64,000 nt of DNA from Dyadobacter sp. CECT 9275 (lineage in GTDB: Bacteria; Bacteroidota; Bacteroidia; Cytophagales; Spirosomataceae), in assembly GCF_907164905.1 (NCBI RefSeq), contig NZ_CAJRAF010000002.1:2294001-2358000 (forward strand), given 5' to 3'. Of the stretch, positions 1 to 9,715 are shown in pieces. The position numbers and the translations under genes were made by a program. The first letter of the stretch is position 1. The number at the start of each line of letters is the position of its first letter. The notes beneath the pieces were generated by a model that saw only the letters and a program-made list of their open reading frames with translations, was not told the DNA's origin and searched no databases.

Positions 1-1090
1 TGCGGGCAGGTGTTGTGGTGTAATCCCATGTCATCAGACTGTCCGGATGGGTTTCGAACATGTAGTTTATGAAACGGGTCTGGGGCAACACCACCGTGTG
101 CGACAGACGGGGGTCACGGTTGGCAAACGGCTTTTTCGGATCAAACAAAGGTGATTTATCAATAGAGAGCCCATCAGTACATTCGTAAGAATCGACCAAT
201 GCCTGAACCGGTATTTTGTTGGAATGCCCCAATGCGATACGCGAATAAAAGAAACGGGGCAGCGAATGTACCGTGGTACCTTTTAAGTACTGGACGGTAA
301 AAATAATCTCCTTTGAGTTCTGCCCGGCATACTGAAACAATTCCGGAAAGCTGGGATGCAGAGAATAGGTTCCCAGCTTCATCAGATCTTCCGCTGCTTT
401 GGCAGCTATTTCCCACTTACCATTGTAAAGGGCCGTTCGAGATTTAAGTGCCAGCGCAGCGCCCTTGTTTACGCGTCCTTTGTTGGTAGTGTTGGTTTCT
501 GCCAGCAAAGAGGGTACCACGGCATCCAGCTCGGCCAGGATGAAATCGGAAACCTCGGCCTTGGTATTCCGCGGAAGCTGTGCTTCGGCCAGGGTGAGAG
601 GTTTTGTCAGCAAAGGAACACCGCCGTACATTTCGTTCAGAAAGAAATAATAGTAGGCTCTTAAAAACCTTACTTCCCCCATCAGCCGGTTATACTTGGC
701 TTCCTGCATTTTTGCCGCCAGCGGTTCCGACTTGGAAAGGATATAATTGCATCGTCCAATCCCACGGTAAAACGCAGCCCAGTAACTGGATACCCAGGCA
801 TTGTCTGCATTGGCAATGCCCAATCCCAGGTTCTGCAATGCACTGGTATTCCGGTCCCAGCCTATGTCCGAAGCCGCTTCAAGCATTGGAAAAAACGGCC
901 CGGCTACATCTCCGCTGCCGCCATACCAGAGCGTATTGTAAGCGCCCGTTACGGCTAGTTCAAGTTCGGCCTCTGTTCTGAGAAAGGTTTCGTCAGAAGG
1001 ATTGTCCAGGGGAAATCTTTCCAGATAATCCTGACAGGAAAAGCCCGCCAGGCAGCAGGTTACAATAAGTATATGTTTTATGAATTTCAT
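1..1090 (-). CDS. SusD/RagB-family nutrient-binding outer-membrane lipoprotein (partial)
   Basis: Surface lipoprotein that caps a SusC-type TonB-dependent pore and binds its ligand, usually an oligosaccharide or peptide. The reading frame opens at ATG 1088-1090 with a lipoprotein signal peptide (MKFIKHILIV..., lipobox LAGFSC, lipidated Cys near residue 19). It continues into a SusD-like N-terminal region: FPLDNPSDETF, then AVTGAYNTLWYGG, then the helical segment EVRFLRAYYYFFLNEMYGG with the usual R-AYYYF pattern and a following VPLLTKPLT. The gene runs off the left edge, so about 363 codons are visible and the C-terminus is missing. It lies 21 bp downstream of the SusC-like gene on the same strand, so the two are almost certainly co-transcribed. 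The ligand cannot be told from sequence alone. Confidence 0.93.
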   Translation of the reverse strand, partial: MKFIKHILIVTCCLAGFSCQDYLERFPLDNPSDETFLRTEAELELAVTGAYNTLWYGGSGDVAGPFFPMLEAASDIGWDRNTSALQNLGLGIANADNAWVSSYWAAFYRGIGRCNYILSKSEPLAAKMQEAKYNRLMGEVRFLRAYYYFFLNEMYGGVPLLTKPLTLAEAQLPRNTKAEVSDFILAELDAVVPSLLAETNTTNKGRVNKGAALALKSRTALYNGKWEIAAKAAEDLMKLGTYSLHPSFPELFQYAGQNSKEIIFTVQYLKGTTVHSLPRFFYSRIALGHSNKIPVQALVDSYECTDGLSIDKSPLFDPKKPFANRDPRLSHTVVLPQTRFINYMFETHPDSLMTWDYTTTPAR

Positions 1091-1111
1091 CTTACTAATG
1101 GTTTAGTCAAT

Positions 1112-4100
1112 TTAAAATCTTACGTCCAGTCCAACGGTATACACCTTCATCTGCGGGTACCAGCCTACATTTCCAACGGGTGCTTCCACGTCAAAACCCG
1201 GCCAGAATTTATCAAATGTGAAAAGGTTCTGCCCTCCGGCGTAAATCCGCAGACGCTGAATTTTGTTTTTCAGCAGAGACTGGGGAAAATTGTAACCCAG
1301 CTGAATATTCTTGACCCGTAAATAGGATCCGTTTTTAAGCCAGAAGGATGAATTCTGAATATTGTTACTTTCATTAAAGGCCAGTCTGGGAAAAGCGGCG
1401 TCGGTATTGTCCGGCCTCCAGCTATCCTTTTGGCTCTCCTGCATGGTACTTCCTTCAAAGAAAGGCATGATACCGTGCCCCGTCAGGTAGTTATCCACTT
1501 TCCCCACCCCCTGAAGGAATATGGAAAGGTCAATCCCTTTGTAGCTCAGGTCAACATTGGTACTGTAGGTATACCGTGGAATAGGGCTGCCGATCACCTG
1601 CTGGTCCAGGTTGTTGATGATACCGTCTTCGTTCAGGTCTTTGTATTTGATATCTCCGGGAGCCACGTTACCAAACTGCTTGGCGTGGTTCTTCACTTCT
1701 TCGGCTGTCTGGAAAAAACCTTCTGCGACGTACCCGTAAAAAGAGCTTACAGCATACCCTTCATTATTAACCTGCCTGTCGGTCCTTAATACTCCGCGCA
1801 TATCAATTACCTTGTTTTTTACATCTGAGACATTCACGGTTACATTGTAGTTAAAAGCACCTACACGGTCGCGATAGCCCATCGACAAATCCCAGCCTTT
1901 GTTATCCACCACTCCGGCATTTTGGTAAGGAGCCGTAAGGCCGATCATCGTTGGGATGTCCAGCCGCAGCAGGATATCATTTGTCCTGCGCTGGTAATAT
2001 TCTGCCGTTAAATTGAATTTGGACCAAAGGGTAAGATCAACTCCAATATTGGAAACCGTGGTGGACTCCCACCGGATATTTGAGTTAGCCATCTCGTTCA
2101 GGGAAGCTCCGGTAACATTCTTGTTATCAAACACATAGTTACTATTACCAATACCCACAAAAGCCGCAAAAGGATAGAGCCCAATATTCTGATTACCCAG
2201 CTTACCCCATGAAGCCCTCAGTTTAAGGTCCGTTACGACATCAGACAGGCTGGTCATGAAAGGCTCCTGAATAATTCTCCACCCCGCCGAAAAAGAAGGA
2301 AATATGGCATATTTATTCCCTGCCGCGAACCGAGACGAACCGTCGTAACGCGCATTAGCTTCAAAAAGGTATTTTTCTTTATAGTTATAATTCACGCGGC
2401 CAAAAAACGACTGCAGCGCCCAGTGTTCCGCCGACCCGCCTGTTCTTTCATTTTCCCGGTTCCCCGAATTGATTTGTTGATAATCCGGCAGAATAAAGAC
2501 TTCTCTATATGCTGATATCCAATTGTTTCTCTGATTTTCCTGCTGGAAACCCGCCAATACATTCAGCTGATGGTCCCCCGCAATCTTTTTATCAATGGCC
2601 ACTGTTGCCCTGATGTTATTATACCATTCTCTCGAGAAACTTTCGGTGAGTGAATTACGTGCAGGTACTGCATAACTTGGAGAGCCGTCCCAACGGTAGG
2701 TCTGTACAATATTCGAAAACGATTTGTTGTTGGGCAGATTGAATTTTGGCGCGTAAATCAAATTAGCCGTCAGCCATTTGGTTGGCGTATATTTAAGGTT
2801 GAGGTTAATGATTGAGCTCAGCGAAGATTCCTGATTGATCCCGCCGTCTTTTGCCCTTGCCAGCGGATGGTCTCCGTTCCATCCTTCTCCATATTGCCCT
2901 GTTGACAAAACCCCGGCCTGGTTGGCAGGGATACGCCTCATCCAGTGAAAAATATATCCTGTTCCTGAAGAAGGTTCCGTTAAATCGGTCCGGCGCAGGA
3001 AGATATCCATAGAGGTACTGAATTTATCACTCAGTTTAGCATCCGTATTGATCCGGAGATTGTAACGTTTAAATCCGGTATTGGGAATAATACCATCCTG
3101 ATTCAGGTAACTGAACGATCCCAAAACCCTTACCTTGTCATTCCCTCCGTTCATTCCGATATAGTGGCTCTGCATGAAACCGCTGTTTTTCATAGTCAGT
3201 TTCTGCCAGTCCGTATCCGGGTACTGATCCCTGTCGGAAGGCCCCTTTGTAATATAATCCTGAATGAGCTGTTGCGAATACAGCGGGCTACGGCCTGTAT
3301 TGGTATAGGCTTCGTTGATCAGGTTCATGTGATCCAGCCCGTTCACATTGTCAGGAGAATCGGTCGGCGTTTGCCAGCCTGCATACATATTGTAATTGAC
3401 ACTGAGCCCTTTTTCATTTCCCCCGCGTTTGGTCGTAATCAAGATTACGCCATTGGCCGCCCTGGATCCGTAGATAGCTGCTGAAGAGGCGTCCTTAAGT
3501 ACCGAGATACTTTCAATTTCATTGGGATCGATGTTATTGATATTGGATTCCACCCCATCCACAATCACCAGTGGGTTGGAATCGCCGGTGGTGCCTACGC
3601 CACGTATACGAAGATTACCGCCATCCCGCCCGGGCTGCCCCGACCGCTGCGTTACGGTAAGTCCAGGCACCATCCCCTGAAGCGCTGATGAGGTTTGTCC
3701 CACCGGGCGTTTCGCCAGTTCATCCGCTGTCACTACCGAAACAGAACCTGTAAGATTTACCTTTTTCTGAACACCATACCCTACTACCACTACCTCCGAA
3801 AGCATTTTATTTTCCGGTGCAAGATTAACCGTAAATACGGTCTGCCCGCCAATAGCCATCTCCTGGGTTTTGTAACCTACAAAACTGAATACCAGTACTG
3901 CTTCACTGCCTGCCTCTGTAGGAAGCTGCAATTGAAAGAAGCCTTCATTGTCGGTTGTGGTACCGGTTTGGGTGCCTTTTAAAACAACACTTACACCCGG
4001 TATCCCTGAATTGGTCTCATCCAGCACTTTTCCGGAGACACTCTTTTTGGGGGCTTGACCAGAAGGGAGAGGTATGTCCGGCAAAATGTCCGACCGTTTC

Positions 4101-4450
4101 AATATGATGATCTTCCCCGACACTTCATACTGCAGCCCGAGTGGCGTGAGTATTTGGTCCAATACCTCATACAACGGCTTTTCCTCAGCTAATATCGTAA
4201 CTTTCCGGGTTGATTTAATTAATTTGGAGCTAAAAACGAAACGCACCTCCACCTGCTTTTCTAGCTGAGAGAGTACTTTCTTTACTTCGCTTCCATTGGC
4301 AACAATGGAGATTTTTTTACCAAGCAGCGACTGCGCACTGCCTTCACGCGCATAACCTGTCCCTATAAAAAGAAGGGCAAACATAAGTTGAGTTGCTGTT
4401 ATTCGCATCGTCCACTGTAATACCTCTCGGTATTTTAAAGGTTTTTTCAT
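1112..4450 (-). CDS. SusC/RagA-family TonB-dependent receptor with N-terminal STN domain
   Basis: Outer-membrane beta-barrel transporter that imports a ligand captured by the SusD partner, powered by TonB. Order of domains in the 1112-residue product: signal peptide (about 1-38), STN secretin/TonB short domain (about 50-105, with the KKVLSQLEKQVEVRFVFSS segment), carboxypeptidase-regulatory-like beta-sandwich (about 135-215), plug domain beginning after LSEVVVVGYG and including RIRGVGT and VLKDASSAAIYG, then a long barrel ending in YTVGLDVRF. The STN domain means the receptor can signal through the FecR-like protein encoded upstream. The frame is open up to 4564, but ATG 4450 gives a normal signal peptide after an A+T-rich Bacteroidota leader, so I chose it. 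The receptor class is firm; the ligand is unknown. Confidence 0.95.
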   Translation of the reverse strand: MKKPLKYREVLQWTMRITATQLMFALLFIGTGYAREGSAQSLLGKKISIVANGSEVKKVLSQLEKQVEVRFVFSSKLIKSTRKVTILAEEKPLYEVLDQILTPLGLQYEVSGKIIILKRSDILPDIPLPSGQAPKKSVSGKVLDETNSGIPGVSVVLKGTQTGTTTDNEGFFQLQLPTEAGSEAVLVFSFVGYKTQEMAIGGQTVFTVNLAPENKMLSEVVVVGYGVQKKVNLTGSVSVVTADELAKRPVGQTSSALQGMVPGLTVTQRSGQPGRDGGNLRIRGVGTTGDSNPLVIVDGVESNINNIDPNEIESISVLKDASSAAIYGSRAANGVILITTKRGGNEKGLSVNYNMYAGWQTPTDSPDNVNGLDHMNLINEAYTNTGRSPLYSQQLIQDYITKGPSDRDQYPDTDWQKLTMKNSGFMQSHYIGMNGGNDKVRVLGSFSYLNQDGIIPNTGFKRYNLRINTDAKLSDKFSTSMDIFLRRTDLTEPSSGTGYIFHWMRRIPANQAGVLSTGQYGEGWNGDHPLARAKDGGINQESSLSSIINLNLKYTPTKWLTANLIYAPKFNLPNNKSFSNIVQTYRWDGSPSYAVPARNSLTESFSREWYNNIRATVAIDKKIAGDHQLNVLAGFQQENQRNNWISAYREVFILPDYQQINSGNRENERTGGSAEHWALQSFFGRVNYNYKEKYLFEANARYDGSSRFAAGNKYAIFPSFSAGWRIIQEPFMTSLSDVVTDLKLRASWGKLGNQNIGLYPFAAFVGIGNSNYVFDNKNVTGASLNEMANSNIRWESTTVSNIGVDLTLWSKFNLTAEYYQRRTNDILLRLDIPTMIGLTAPYQNAGVVDNKGWDLSMGYRDRVGAFNYNVTVNVSDVKNKVIDMRGVLRTDRQVNNEGYAVSSFYGYVAEGFFQTAEEVKNHAKQFGNVAPGDIKYKDLNEDGIINNLDQQVIGSPIPRYTYSTNVDLSYKGIDLSIFLQGVGKVDNYLTGHGIMPFFEGSTMQESQKDSWRPDNTDAAFPRLAFNESNNIQNSSFWLKNGSYLRVKNIQLGYNFPQSLLKNKIQRLRIYAGGQNLFTFDKFWPGFDVEAPVGNVGWYPQMKVYTVGLDVRF

Positions 4451-4645
4451 AGATTTGATTGTTTTGTTTAAGGTCAAAAATTGGCAAAACGATCCCTGTC
4501 TCCTGAGGAGATAATGGCGACAACCAATTGGGATAAATTCTCGGAGTCGGTAATGCGGGAACATTACCGGCTCTTTTTTGTATGTATTGTTTTTTCCTGG
4601 ATCAGTTTATATGAGTTTAAGGTTTATATTTATTGAATAACATGA

Positions 4646-5761
4646 TTAATTCCGGCAGCCCTTGCTGTAGATCACGATCTGCCCATCCAGAATCTCGTAT
4701 CGTGATTCCACCGCTTTGCATATAATGGTAAGCTTTTCGTGGAGCGTCTGCGTATCAAGAGTGGCGTTCAACGGACAGTCTTTCAGCAACTCTTCGTCGT
4801 AAAGAATATCGATACCATAAGCCTTACCGATCGCAGCAAATACCTCACTGGCGGGTGTTTCCTCAAATTCAAATTGAGTAGATTTGCTTTTGGGAAGAAT
4901 AACTTCCGGGTTTTCGACAAGAGATTTCACCAGCCTCACCTCGCCGCGGTTGTAGGTAATTTTCTGGTTGGGTGTGAGTACCACCCCGCTTAGCTCCCGG
5001 TTGGTGGCCTTTTGCTTCACCTCAGGGTCAGACTTGGCAAAAACAGATACCCGCCCTGTTTTCACCTCCACAGTAATATTATCAGAACCCTCGTTTGCCT
5101 CAATGGAAAAACTGGTGCCCAAAACCTTTGTTACCAGCTCACTGGCATAGACCAGAAAAGGACGGTCAGGATCTTTGGCTACTTCAAAAAAAGCCCCGCC
5201 TGTGAGATATACCTCCCGTCTGTCCTTCGCAAAATGTTTTTCATATCTCAGTTTTCCTCCTTTTTTCAGTGTTACCACACTGCCGTCTTCCAGATTAATC
5301 CTGATCGTCGATTTCCTTTCATTCACTTTTTCAACAAAAGCCGGGGCAGGTAGAGGATCTTTTTTAACTACAGCAGCAACTTCAGTTTTTGGTTTCTTCC
5401 CGTAAAACCGGTTACCAAACCATACCAGCGAGCAAATCAGCGTGACGGAAGCCGCTACCCGAAGCCAGAAATGGAGCTGTGAGAACCGGGGTTCGAAAGC
5501 AATTTCTTTTGTTTCCGCATTGACCTGACCCACAACCGCCTGAACAGATTGCCTGATGGCTTCATCCGATATCTCTGGCTCTGATACCTTCAGGGAAAGG
5601 ATAATATCTTTCGCTGCCAGGAGCGTTTCGGACATGCCCGGGTTCTCTTCTATCCACCTTTCCCAAACGAGGTTACTCTCTCTGGTGGGAGATAATATCC
5701 AGAGCCGGTAACTGGTATCCCAAACGAAATCCTCTATCCTGTAATTTTTATATTTATTCAT
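4646..5761 (-). CDS. FecR-family anti-sigma factor (FecR + DUF4974)
   Basis: Inner-membrane anti-sigma factor that holds the neighbouring ECF sigma factor inactive until the SusC-like receptor signals ligand binding through its STN domain. The 371-residue protein has a cytoplasmic N-terminal segment typical of the family (SYRLWILSPT, then WERWIEENPGM), one membrane segment near residues 95-115 (LRVAASVTLICSLVWFG), a periplasmic FecR domain (IRINLEDGSVVTLKKGGKL, then VYLTGGAFFEVAKD) and a C-terminal DUF4974 module (FEFEETPASEVFAAIGKAYG, ending ILDGQIVIYSKG). It sits between the sigma gene and the receptor gene on the same strand. About 195 bp separate it from the receptor start, so the receptor may also have its own promoter there. 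Confidence 0.93.
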   Translation of the reverse strand: MNKYKNYRIEDFVWDTSYRLWILSPTRESNLVWERWIEENPGMSETLLAAKDIILSLKVSEPEISDEAIRQSVQAVVGQVNAETKEIAFEPRFSQLHFWLRVAASVTLICSLVWFGNRFYGKKPKTEVAAVVKKDPLPAPAFVEKVNERKSTIRINLEDGSVVTLKKGGKLRYEKHFAKDRREVYLTGGAFFEVAKDPDRPFLVYASELVTKVLGTSFSIEANEGSDNITVEVKTGRVSVFAKSDPEVKQKATNRELSGVVLTPNQKITYNRGEVRLVKSLVENPEVILPKSKSTQFEFEETPASEVFAAIGKAYGIDILYDEELLKDCPLNATLDTQTLHEKLTIICKAVESRYEILDGQIVIYSKGCRN

Positions 5762-5866
5762 AAATTATGAAAGCATTCAACTAACGATAGACATTTTGCT
5801 GAACGGGATACCAATAATTTTTGAATTATTTTTTCAAATAATATAAAAATGCGAACGAATGACTCG

Positions 5867-6481
5867 TCAGATAAAAAAGTAGGGAAGAAAAAGTGTTAAC
5901 AACTCGACTTTAAAATGCTTTTTGAGCTGGCCGAGTGCTATCTGCAGTAAATTGGAAACGGTTTGCGGCGAAACCCCCATGATCTCGGAGATCTGGGTGC
6001 GGTCCATTTCCTGGAAATATTTGAGATATATGACTTCCTTTTGTCTTTTAGGAAGTTCTTCCAGTGACTGCCTGATGCGGAGCGATCGCAGATGAGTCGA
6101 CTCGGATTCAATATATTTTTGTTCTACCGAAAATTCAACATCAAATATCTCATCCGTGGCGTCAGCAGATTCTCCGTGCAGACGGTTCTGTACCAGGGTA
6201 CTGCGGTGCATCATCCGCCTGAGGGAAGCCATAAGGTAGGCTTTGACGGCAATATTAGTACTGAGATTGGATCGCCTTTCCCATAAAGTCAGAAACAGGT
6301 CCTGAATAGAATCCTTTACAAACTCCTGATTTTTGGAAAATTTGCTTCCGTAATGAAAGAGATCCCGGAAGTAGGAATTCATCAGGAGCTCGAACGCTTC
6401 TACATCACTATTCAGAAAGCGTTGCCAGAGGAGTTCGGTGTCCGGAGTTTCTGATGAGTGAGTTGACTGGTTCATAATCAA
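5867..6481 (-). CDS. ECF RNA polymerase sigma-70 factor
   Basis: Extracytoplasmic-function sigma factor expected to direct RNA polymerase to the downstream SusC/SusD genes. Region 2 is seen at about residues 20-95 (ELLWQRFLNSDVEAFELLM, then FVKDSIQDLFLTLWERR), and region 4 at about 135-195 (LEELPKRQKEVIYLKYFQ, then the helix-turn-helix ISEIMGVSPQTVSNLL). The length of about 204 residues is normal. ATG codons at 6481 and 6475 are both possible starts. The order sigma, FecR, SusC, SusD on one strand is the standard cell-surface signalling arrangement of Bacteroidota. The last residues (LTLFLPYFFI) are unusually hydrophobic; I give this no functional meaning. Confidence 0.94.
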   Translation of the reverse strand: MIMNQSTHSSETPDTELLWQRFLNSDVEAFELLMNSYFRDLFHYGSKFSKNQEFVKDSIQDLFLTLWERRSNLSTNIAVKAYLMASLRRMMHRSTLVQNRLHGESADATDEIFDVEFSVEQKYIESESTHLRSLRIRQSLEELPKRQKEVIYLKYFQEMDRTQISEIMGVSPQTVSNLLQIALGQLKKHFKVELLTLFLPYFFI

Positions 6482-6664
6482 TAAAACAAACCGTCAAATA
6501 ACATAAAATCTTCAGGAATCACAAGACAATATACCAAATAAATTTAAATTATATCTTGTCAAAATCACAATTAAACTAATTCTAAACGACTGACAACTAA
6601 TTATTTATCTGAAATAAATAAAGCTCCCCCAGCTTTTCAGCGCAGTCCGGCTTTACCGGCCGAT

Positions 6665-7963
6665 TCATTCGGACACTACTATTTTAATGGTTTCGGTCTC
6701 TATTCCTTTGTGATAACTGATAAAGTAAAGGCCTGACCGGAGCGGCACAACCGGATATATATCCATTTCATAATCAGACAGTTTTCTGCCTTGATGCGGT
6801 ATCTCCTGCCCCAACAGGTTGGAGAACCTGTAATCCTTAAAATTCTTATGCAGCCCTTTCAGGTGAACCACCCCGTCCCGGCTTGGGTTGGGATAAACAA
6901 ATGCTTTATGCCCCGCATCATAATAAATAATATCCTTGCTGTTACTTGTGATACCTGCTTTACCTAAGCGGTCCCTCTCACTGATGCGATAGTAAGAATT
7001 ACCCTGGTAGGGATACTCATCCCGGTATGCGTAAGTATAACCGGACAGGTTTCCGGCGGCGGGCAACTCCCCAATCTTTGTAAAATTGATGTTGTCTGTA
7101 CTGCGCTCTACCATGTAATGACTCACCTCCTGCTCCAGCTCCGTTTCCCAGAAAAGATCTACCTGATCATTTACCAGTTTAGCCTCAAAAGACTTAAAAT
7201 GAACCGGGAGCACGCCATCAATATCACGGATCAGGATTTTATCAATCGAAATCGTACCGACACCCTGGTAAAAACGGATTTCAAAGTTTGATAGCTTATT
7301 GGGAGAATAACTGTCGTAGGAGTCTCCTCCGGAAACAACTTTTTCATCGTTCATCCATAAATCATACTTTCGGGAGCCGATCGAATGATTGGCTACCGCA
7401 GCTGATTCGGGCATTTTATATACTGTGGAAGAATTCGAGTTATTTAATACCCAGGTAATCAGTACAGGCGTATTGAGTGCAATATTGCTGCTGTTGCTAT
7501 TGGTTTTGATGTCACGAACAATAAATGACGATTCATTAAGTGTGATGGATGGCCGGGAAAATAAAGAGTTATTACTCGGGAAAGTTGACCTGCTGAAGTT
7601 TTCTCCTATATAAAAATACATGGCAGGGTTACCGGATACTAAGATGTCCTTTACCGTCATGTAAATCTGAATATATAAGGTTTCAGGATTGGGCGAAAAT
7701 GGCACGGTTCGCAATACCCTTACTGAACCGCCGCCACTGGAAAGCGTTCGGATCATATCCATACTTCCATTTTCAAACTTCGCAAAGGAAGCACTGGGTA
7801 CCGTCTCTATTAAATCTGTAAACTGCCCAACATCCGGACTGGGATTGGTGTAAGGGCCGCCACCATTAAAATCCTGATCAAAATAGGTGATCTGAGCGGA
7901 AGAGTCATGCAGGACCACAGTAGAAAACAGGAGCCAAAGCACCTGCATTTTATAAATAGCCAT
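6665..7963 (-). CDS. Secreted protein with type IX C-terminal sorting domain
   Basis: Probably an exported or surface-attached protein of unknown ligand. The frame is open from 8023, but ATG 7963 begins a signal peptide (MAIYKMQVLWLLFSTVVL, cleavage after SSAQ). Residues about 20-250 form a beta-rich region that looks like a lectin-type sandwich: phrases such as WMNDEKVVSGG and IRFYQGVGTISIDKILI resemble laminin-G/concanavalin-like folds, which is an inference only. A fibronectin-like segment follows (LPVHFKSFEAKLVND, then SHYMVERSTDNINFTKIG). The end is a type A type IX sorting domain (FVYPNPSRDGVVHLKG, then LRSGLYFISY, ending ETIKIVVSE). PorQ is encoded elsewhere in this window, so the secretion route is present. 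No operon partner is clear. Confidence 0.8.
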   Translation of the reverse strand: MAIYKMQVLWLLFSTVVLHDSSAQITYFDQDFNGGGPYTNPSPDVGQFTDLIETVPSASFAKFENGSMDMIRTLSSGGGSVRVLRTVPFSPNPETLYIQIYMTVKDILVSGNPAMYFYIGENFSRSTFPSNNSLFSRPSITLNESSFIVRDIKTNSNSSNIALNTPVLITWVLNNSNSSTVYKMPESAAVANHSIGSRKYDLWMNDEKVVSGGDSYDSYSPNKLSNFEIRFYQGVGTISIDKILIRDIDGVLPVHFKSFEAKLVNDQVDLFWETELEQEVSHYMVERSTDNINFTKIGELPAAGNLSGYTYAYRDEYPYQGNSYYRISERDRLGKAGITSNSKDIIYYDAGHKAFVYPNPSRDGVVHLKGLHKNFKDYRFSNLLGQEIPHQGRKLSDYEMDIYPVVPLRSGLYFISYHKGIETETIKIVVSE

Positions 7964-8050
7964 GATTTTATTTGTCTGTTGTGAAGTGTCATCGTTAGAC
8001 GAATCCAAGACAAAAAGTAACAAAACAAATGAAACAGGCTATAAGCGGGA

Positions 8051-9547
8051 TTACACCACTGCTTTTCCCTTTTCCAGTCTAAAAAAATGGGTTACGCAAT
8101 CGGGGATTTCATGAGGATAATGAGAAACATAAATCAGCGTGCGCTGATCGGAGGCACAAATGGTATCTACCACAGATTTGAAATATTCGATGGACGGCGT
8201 ATCCAGTCCCTGGCAGGGTTCATCCAGCAACAGCAATGGGGGATTTTTGACCAACGCCCTTGCCAGAAGTACCATTCTCTGCTGCCCCTTTGACAACTGT
8301 GAAAAGTCCTTTCCGATCAGCTCCTGAACGTGGAGAAGCTCAGCCACTTCATGTACCCTGGTGATCTGATCATCATTCAGCTTTTTAAAAAAAACACCGG
8401 TAGCATCGAAAAAGCCAGAAGCGATGGTTTTGAAAACAGCGGTATTCCTCGGAAAGTATAGGTGTAACTCAGGCGAAACATGGCCGATTTTTTGCTTGAT
8501 ATCCCAGATGGAAGCACCTGCACCGCCCCGTTTTTTGTCAAACAGATCAAAATCATTTGCAAAACGCTGGGGATTATCCGCAGTAATAATGCTCAATAAG
8601 GTAGATTTTCCTGAGCCATTGGCCCCTGCAAGCGCCCACTTTTCTCCTTTACTGATTTTCCAGCTTACATCATGGAGCACAACATCCTCCCCGTATTTAA
8701 CCGTGATATTCCGCAGGTCGACCGCGTATTCAAAATCGGAATGAGCAGGGGCTCCAAAATCCTTCAGTTTTACCAAATCCGGCTGAGGCAGGTGTTCTGT
8801 CCCTTGGGCAATTGCTTTATATTTTTCCGCCGTATAAACATGACTGACGGTCCCCTTCGTGATTTCCAGCACATTTGTGATACAATCCGGTATTTCCGTA
8901 GCGGTGGTGGCCATTACCACACGAACGCCTTCCTTTGTAAGTTTTTGCAAAGCCTCGCGCAACACCTCCCGGCTATGGACATCCAGACCTGCAAAGGCAT
9001 TATCCAGTAAAAGCAGTTTTGGTCTTTTCAAGAGCGATTTGGCCAACAACATCCTGCGGGTTTCCCCATTGGAGAGGGTAACAAACGGATGATCCAGCAG
9101 ATGGGTAATCGAAAGTAATTCACTTACCCGTTCAAGCGAGGCTGGGTCTACTTTGGATGGAGCCAGTGTCACGGAATTTTCATCAATAGTACCAACGGGT
9201 TTCAGCTGGTCTGTCAGGATTGCACGCACGCTGGGGGCACGCTCGGCCTCATAGGCATGAAAACGTTGCTGATAATACTCCGCACCTGCGCTCACGATCC
9301 GGTTGAAGGAATAGTCATTGGCAACCAGTTCAACAGTTTCCCTTAAAGCCGTTCCCCAACCATACGCAATTTTACCTTTCCAAACCGGCCATTTTCCCAC
9401 CAATGTTTCCAGTAAAGTGGTTTTACCTGAGCCTGTCGGGCCTACAATTGCCCAGTTTTCACCATCCTCTATATTCCAGGTTAGATCAGACAAGACAATC
9501 GAATCATACTTACGGACAAATACGTTTTGAAAAGATACAAAGGACAT
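8051..9547 (-). CDS. Tandem ABC ATPase (ModF/PhrA-like), two nucleotide-binding domains
   Basis: Soluble ABC protein with two ATPase domains in one chain and no membrane segments. Domain 1 (about residues 1-230) has Walker A GPTGSGKTT, signature LSNGETRRM and Walker B LLLLDNAFAGLD. Domain 2 (about 265-495) has Walker A GANGSGKST, signature LSKGQQRM and Walker B LLLLDEPCQGLD. It resembles the ModF/PhrA group named after molybdate uptake and photorepair neighbours in proteobacteria; the true role of that group is poorly defined. Domain 1 carries Asn where the catalytic Glu follows the Walker B Asp, so only domain 2 looks fully competent for hydrolysis. No permease gene is adjacent. ATG 9547 is a clean start. 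Confidence 0.85.
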   Translation of the reverse strand: MSFVSFQNVFVRKYDSIVLSDLTWNIEDGENWAIVGPTGSGKTTLLETLVGKWPVWKGKIAYGWGTALRETVELVANDYSFNRIVSAGAEYYQQRFHAYEAERAPSVRAILTDQLKPVGTIDENSVTLAPSKVDPASLERVSELLSITHLLDHPFVTLSNGETRRMLLAKSLLKRPKLLLLDNAFAGLDVHSREVLREALQKLTKEGVRVVMATTATEIPDCITNVLEITKGTVSHVYTAEKYKAIAQGTEHLPQPDLVKLKDFGAPAHSDFEYAVDLRNITVKYGEDVVLHDVSWKISKGEKWALAGANGSGKSTLLSIITADNPQRFANDFDLFDKKRGGAGASIWDIKQKIGHVSPELHLYFPRNTAVFKTIASGFFDATGVFFKKLNDDQITRVHEVAELLHVQELIGKDFSQLSKGQQRMVLLARALVKNPPLLLLDEPCQGLDTPSIEYFKSVVDTICASDQRTLIYVSHYPHEIPDCVTHFFRLEKGKAVV

Positions 9548-9601
9548 AAGCGCTGAACTGTTGAGCAGGCAAAGATTGGAAGTTTATGCAGAAGTCAAAA
9601 G

Positions 9602-9630
9602 AAAAAGCACCCGTTTAAAGGCGCCTTTTT
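9602..9630 (-). terminator. Probable intrinsic terminator downstream of the DJ-1/PfpI gene
   Basis: Read on the minus strand this is AAAAAGGCGCC, a short loop, then GGGTGCTTTTT. The arms pair with one bulged G and one G-U pair, and the right arm ends in five T. It follows the stop codon of the 9716-10273 gene and precedes the start of the ABC gene, so it probably separates the two transcripts. Confidence 0.45.
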
Positions 9631-9715
9631 ACCCAGTCATGGCTACTTTGGAATAATTACACGATTGTGAATGCTTTCGTTTAACTTTTAAAGAATAGCT
9701 AAAAAATCCCAACTG

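Noticed and set aside
6600..6640. Short hairpin AAGCT-CCCCC-AGCTT
   Set aside because: Five-base stem without a T-run beyond what the A+T-rich spacer gives by chance; not strong enough to call.
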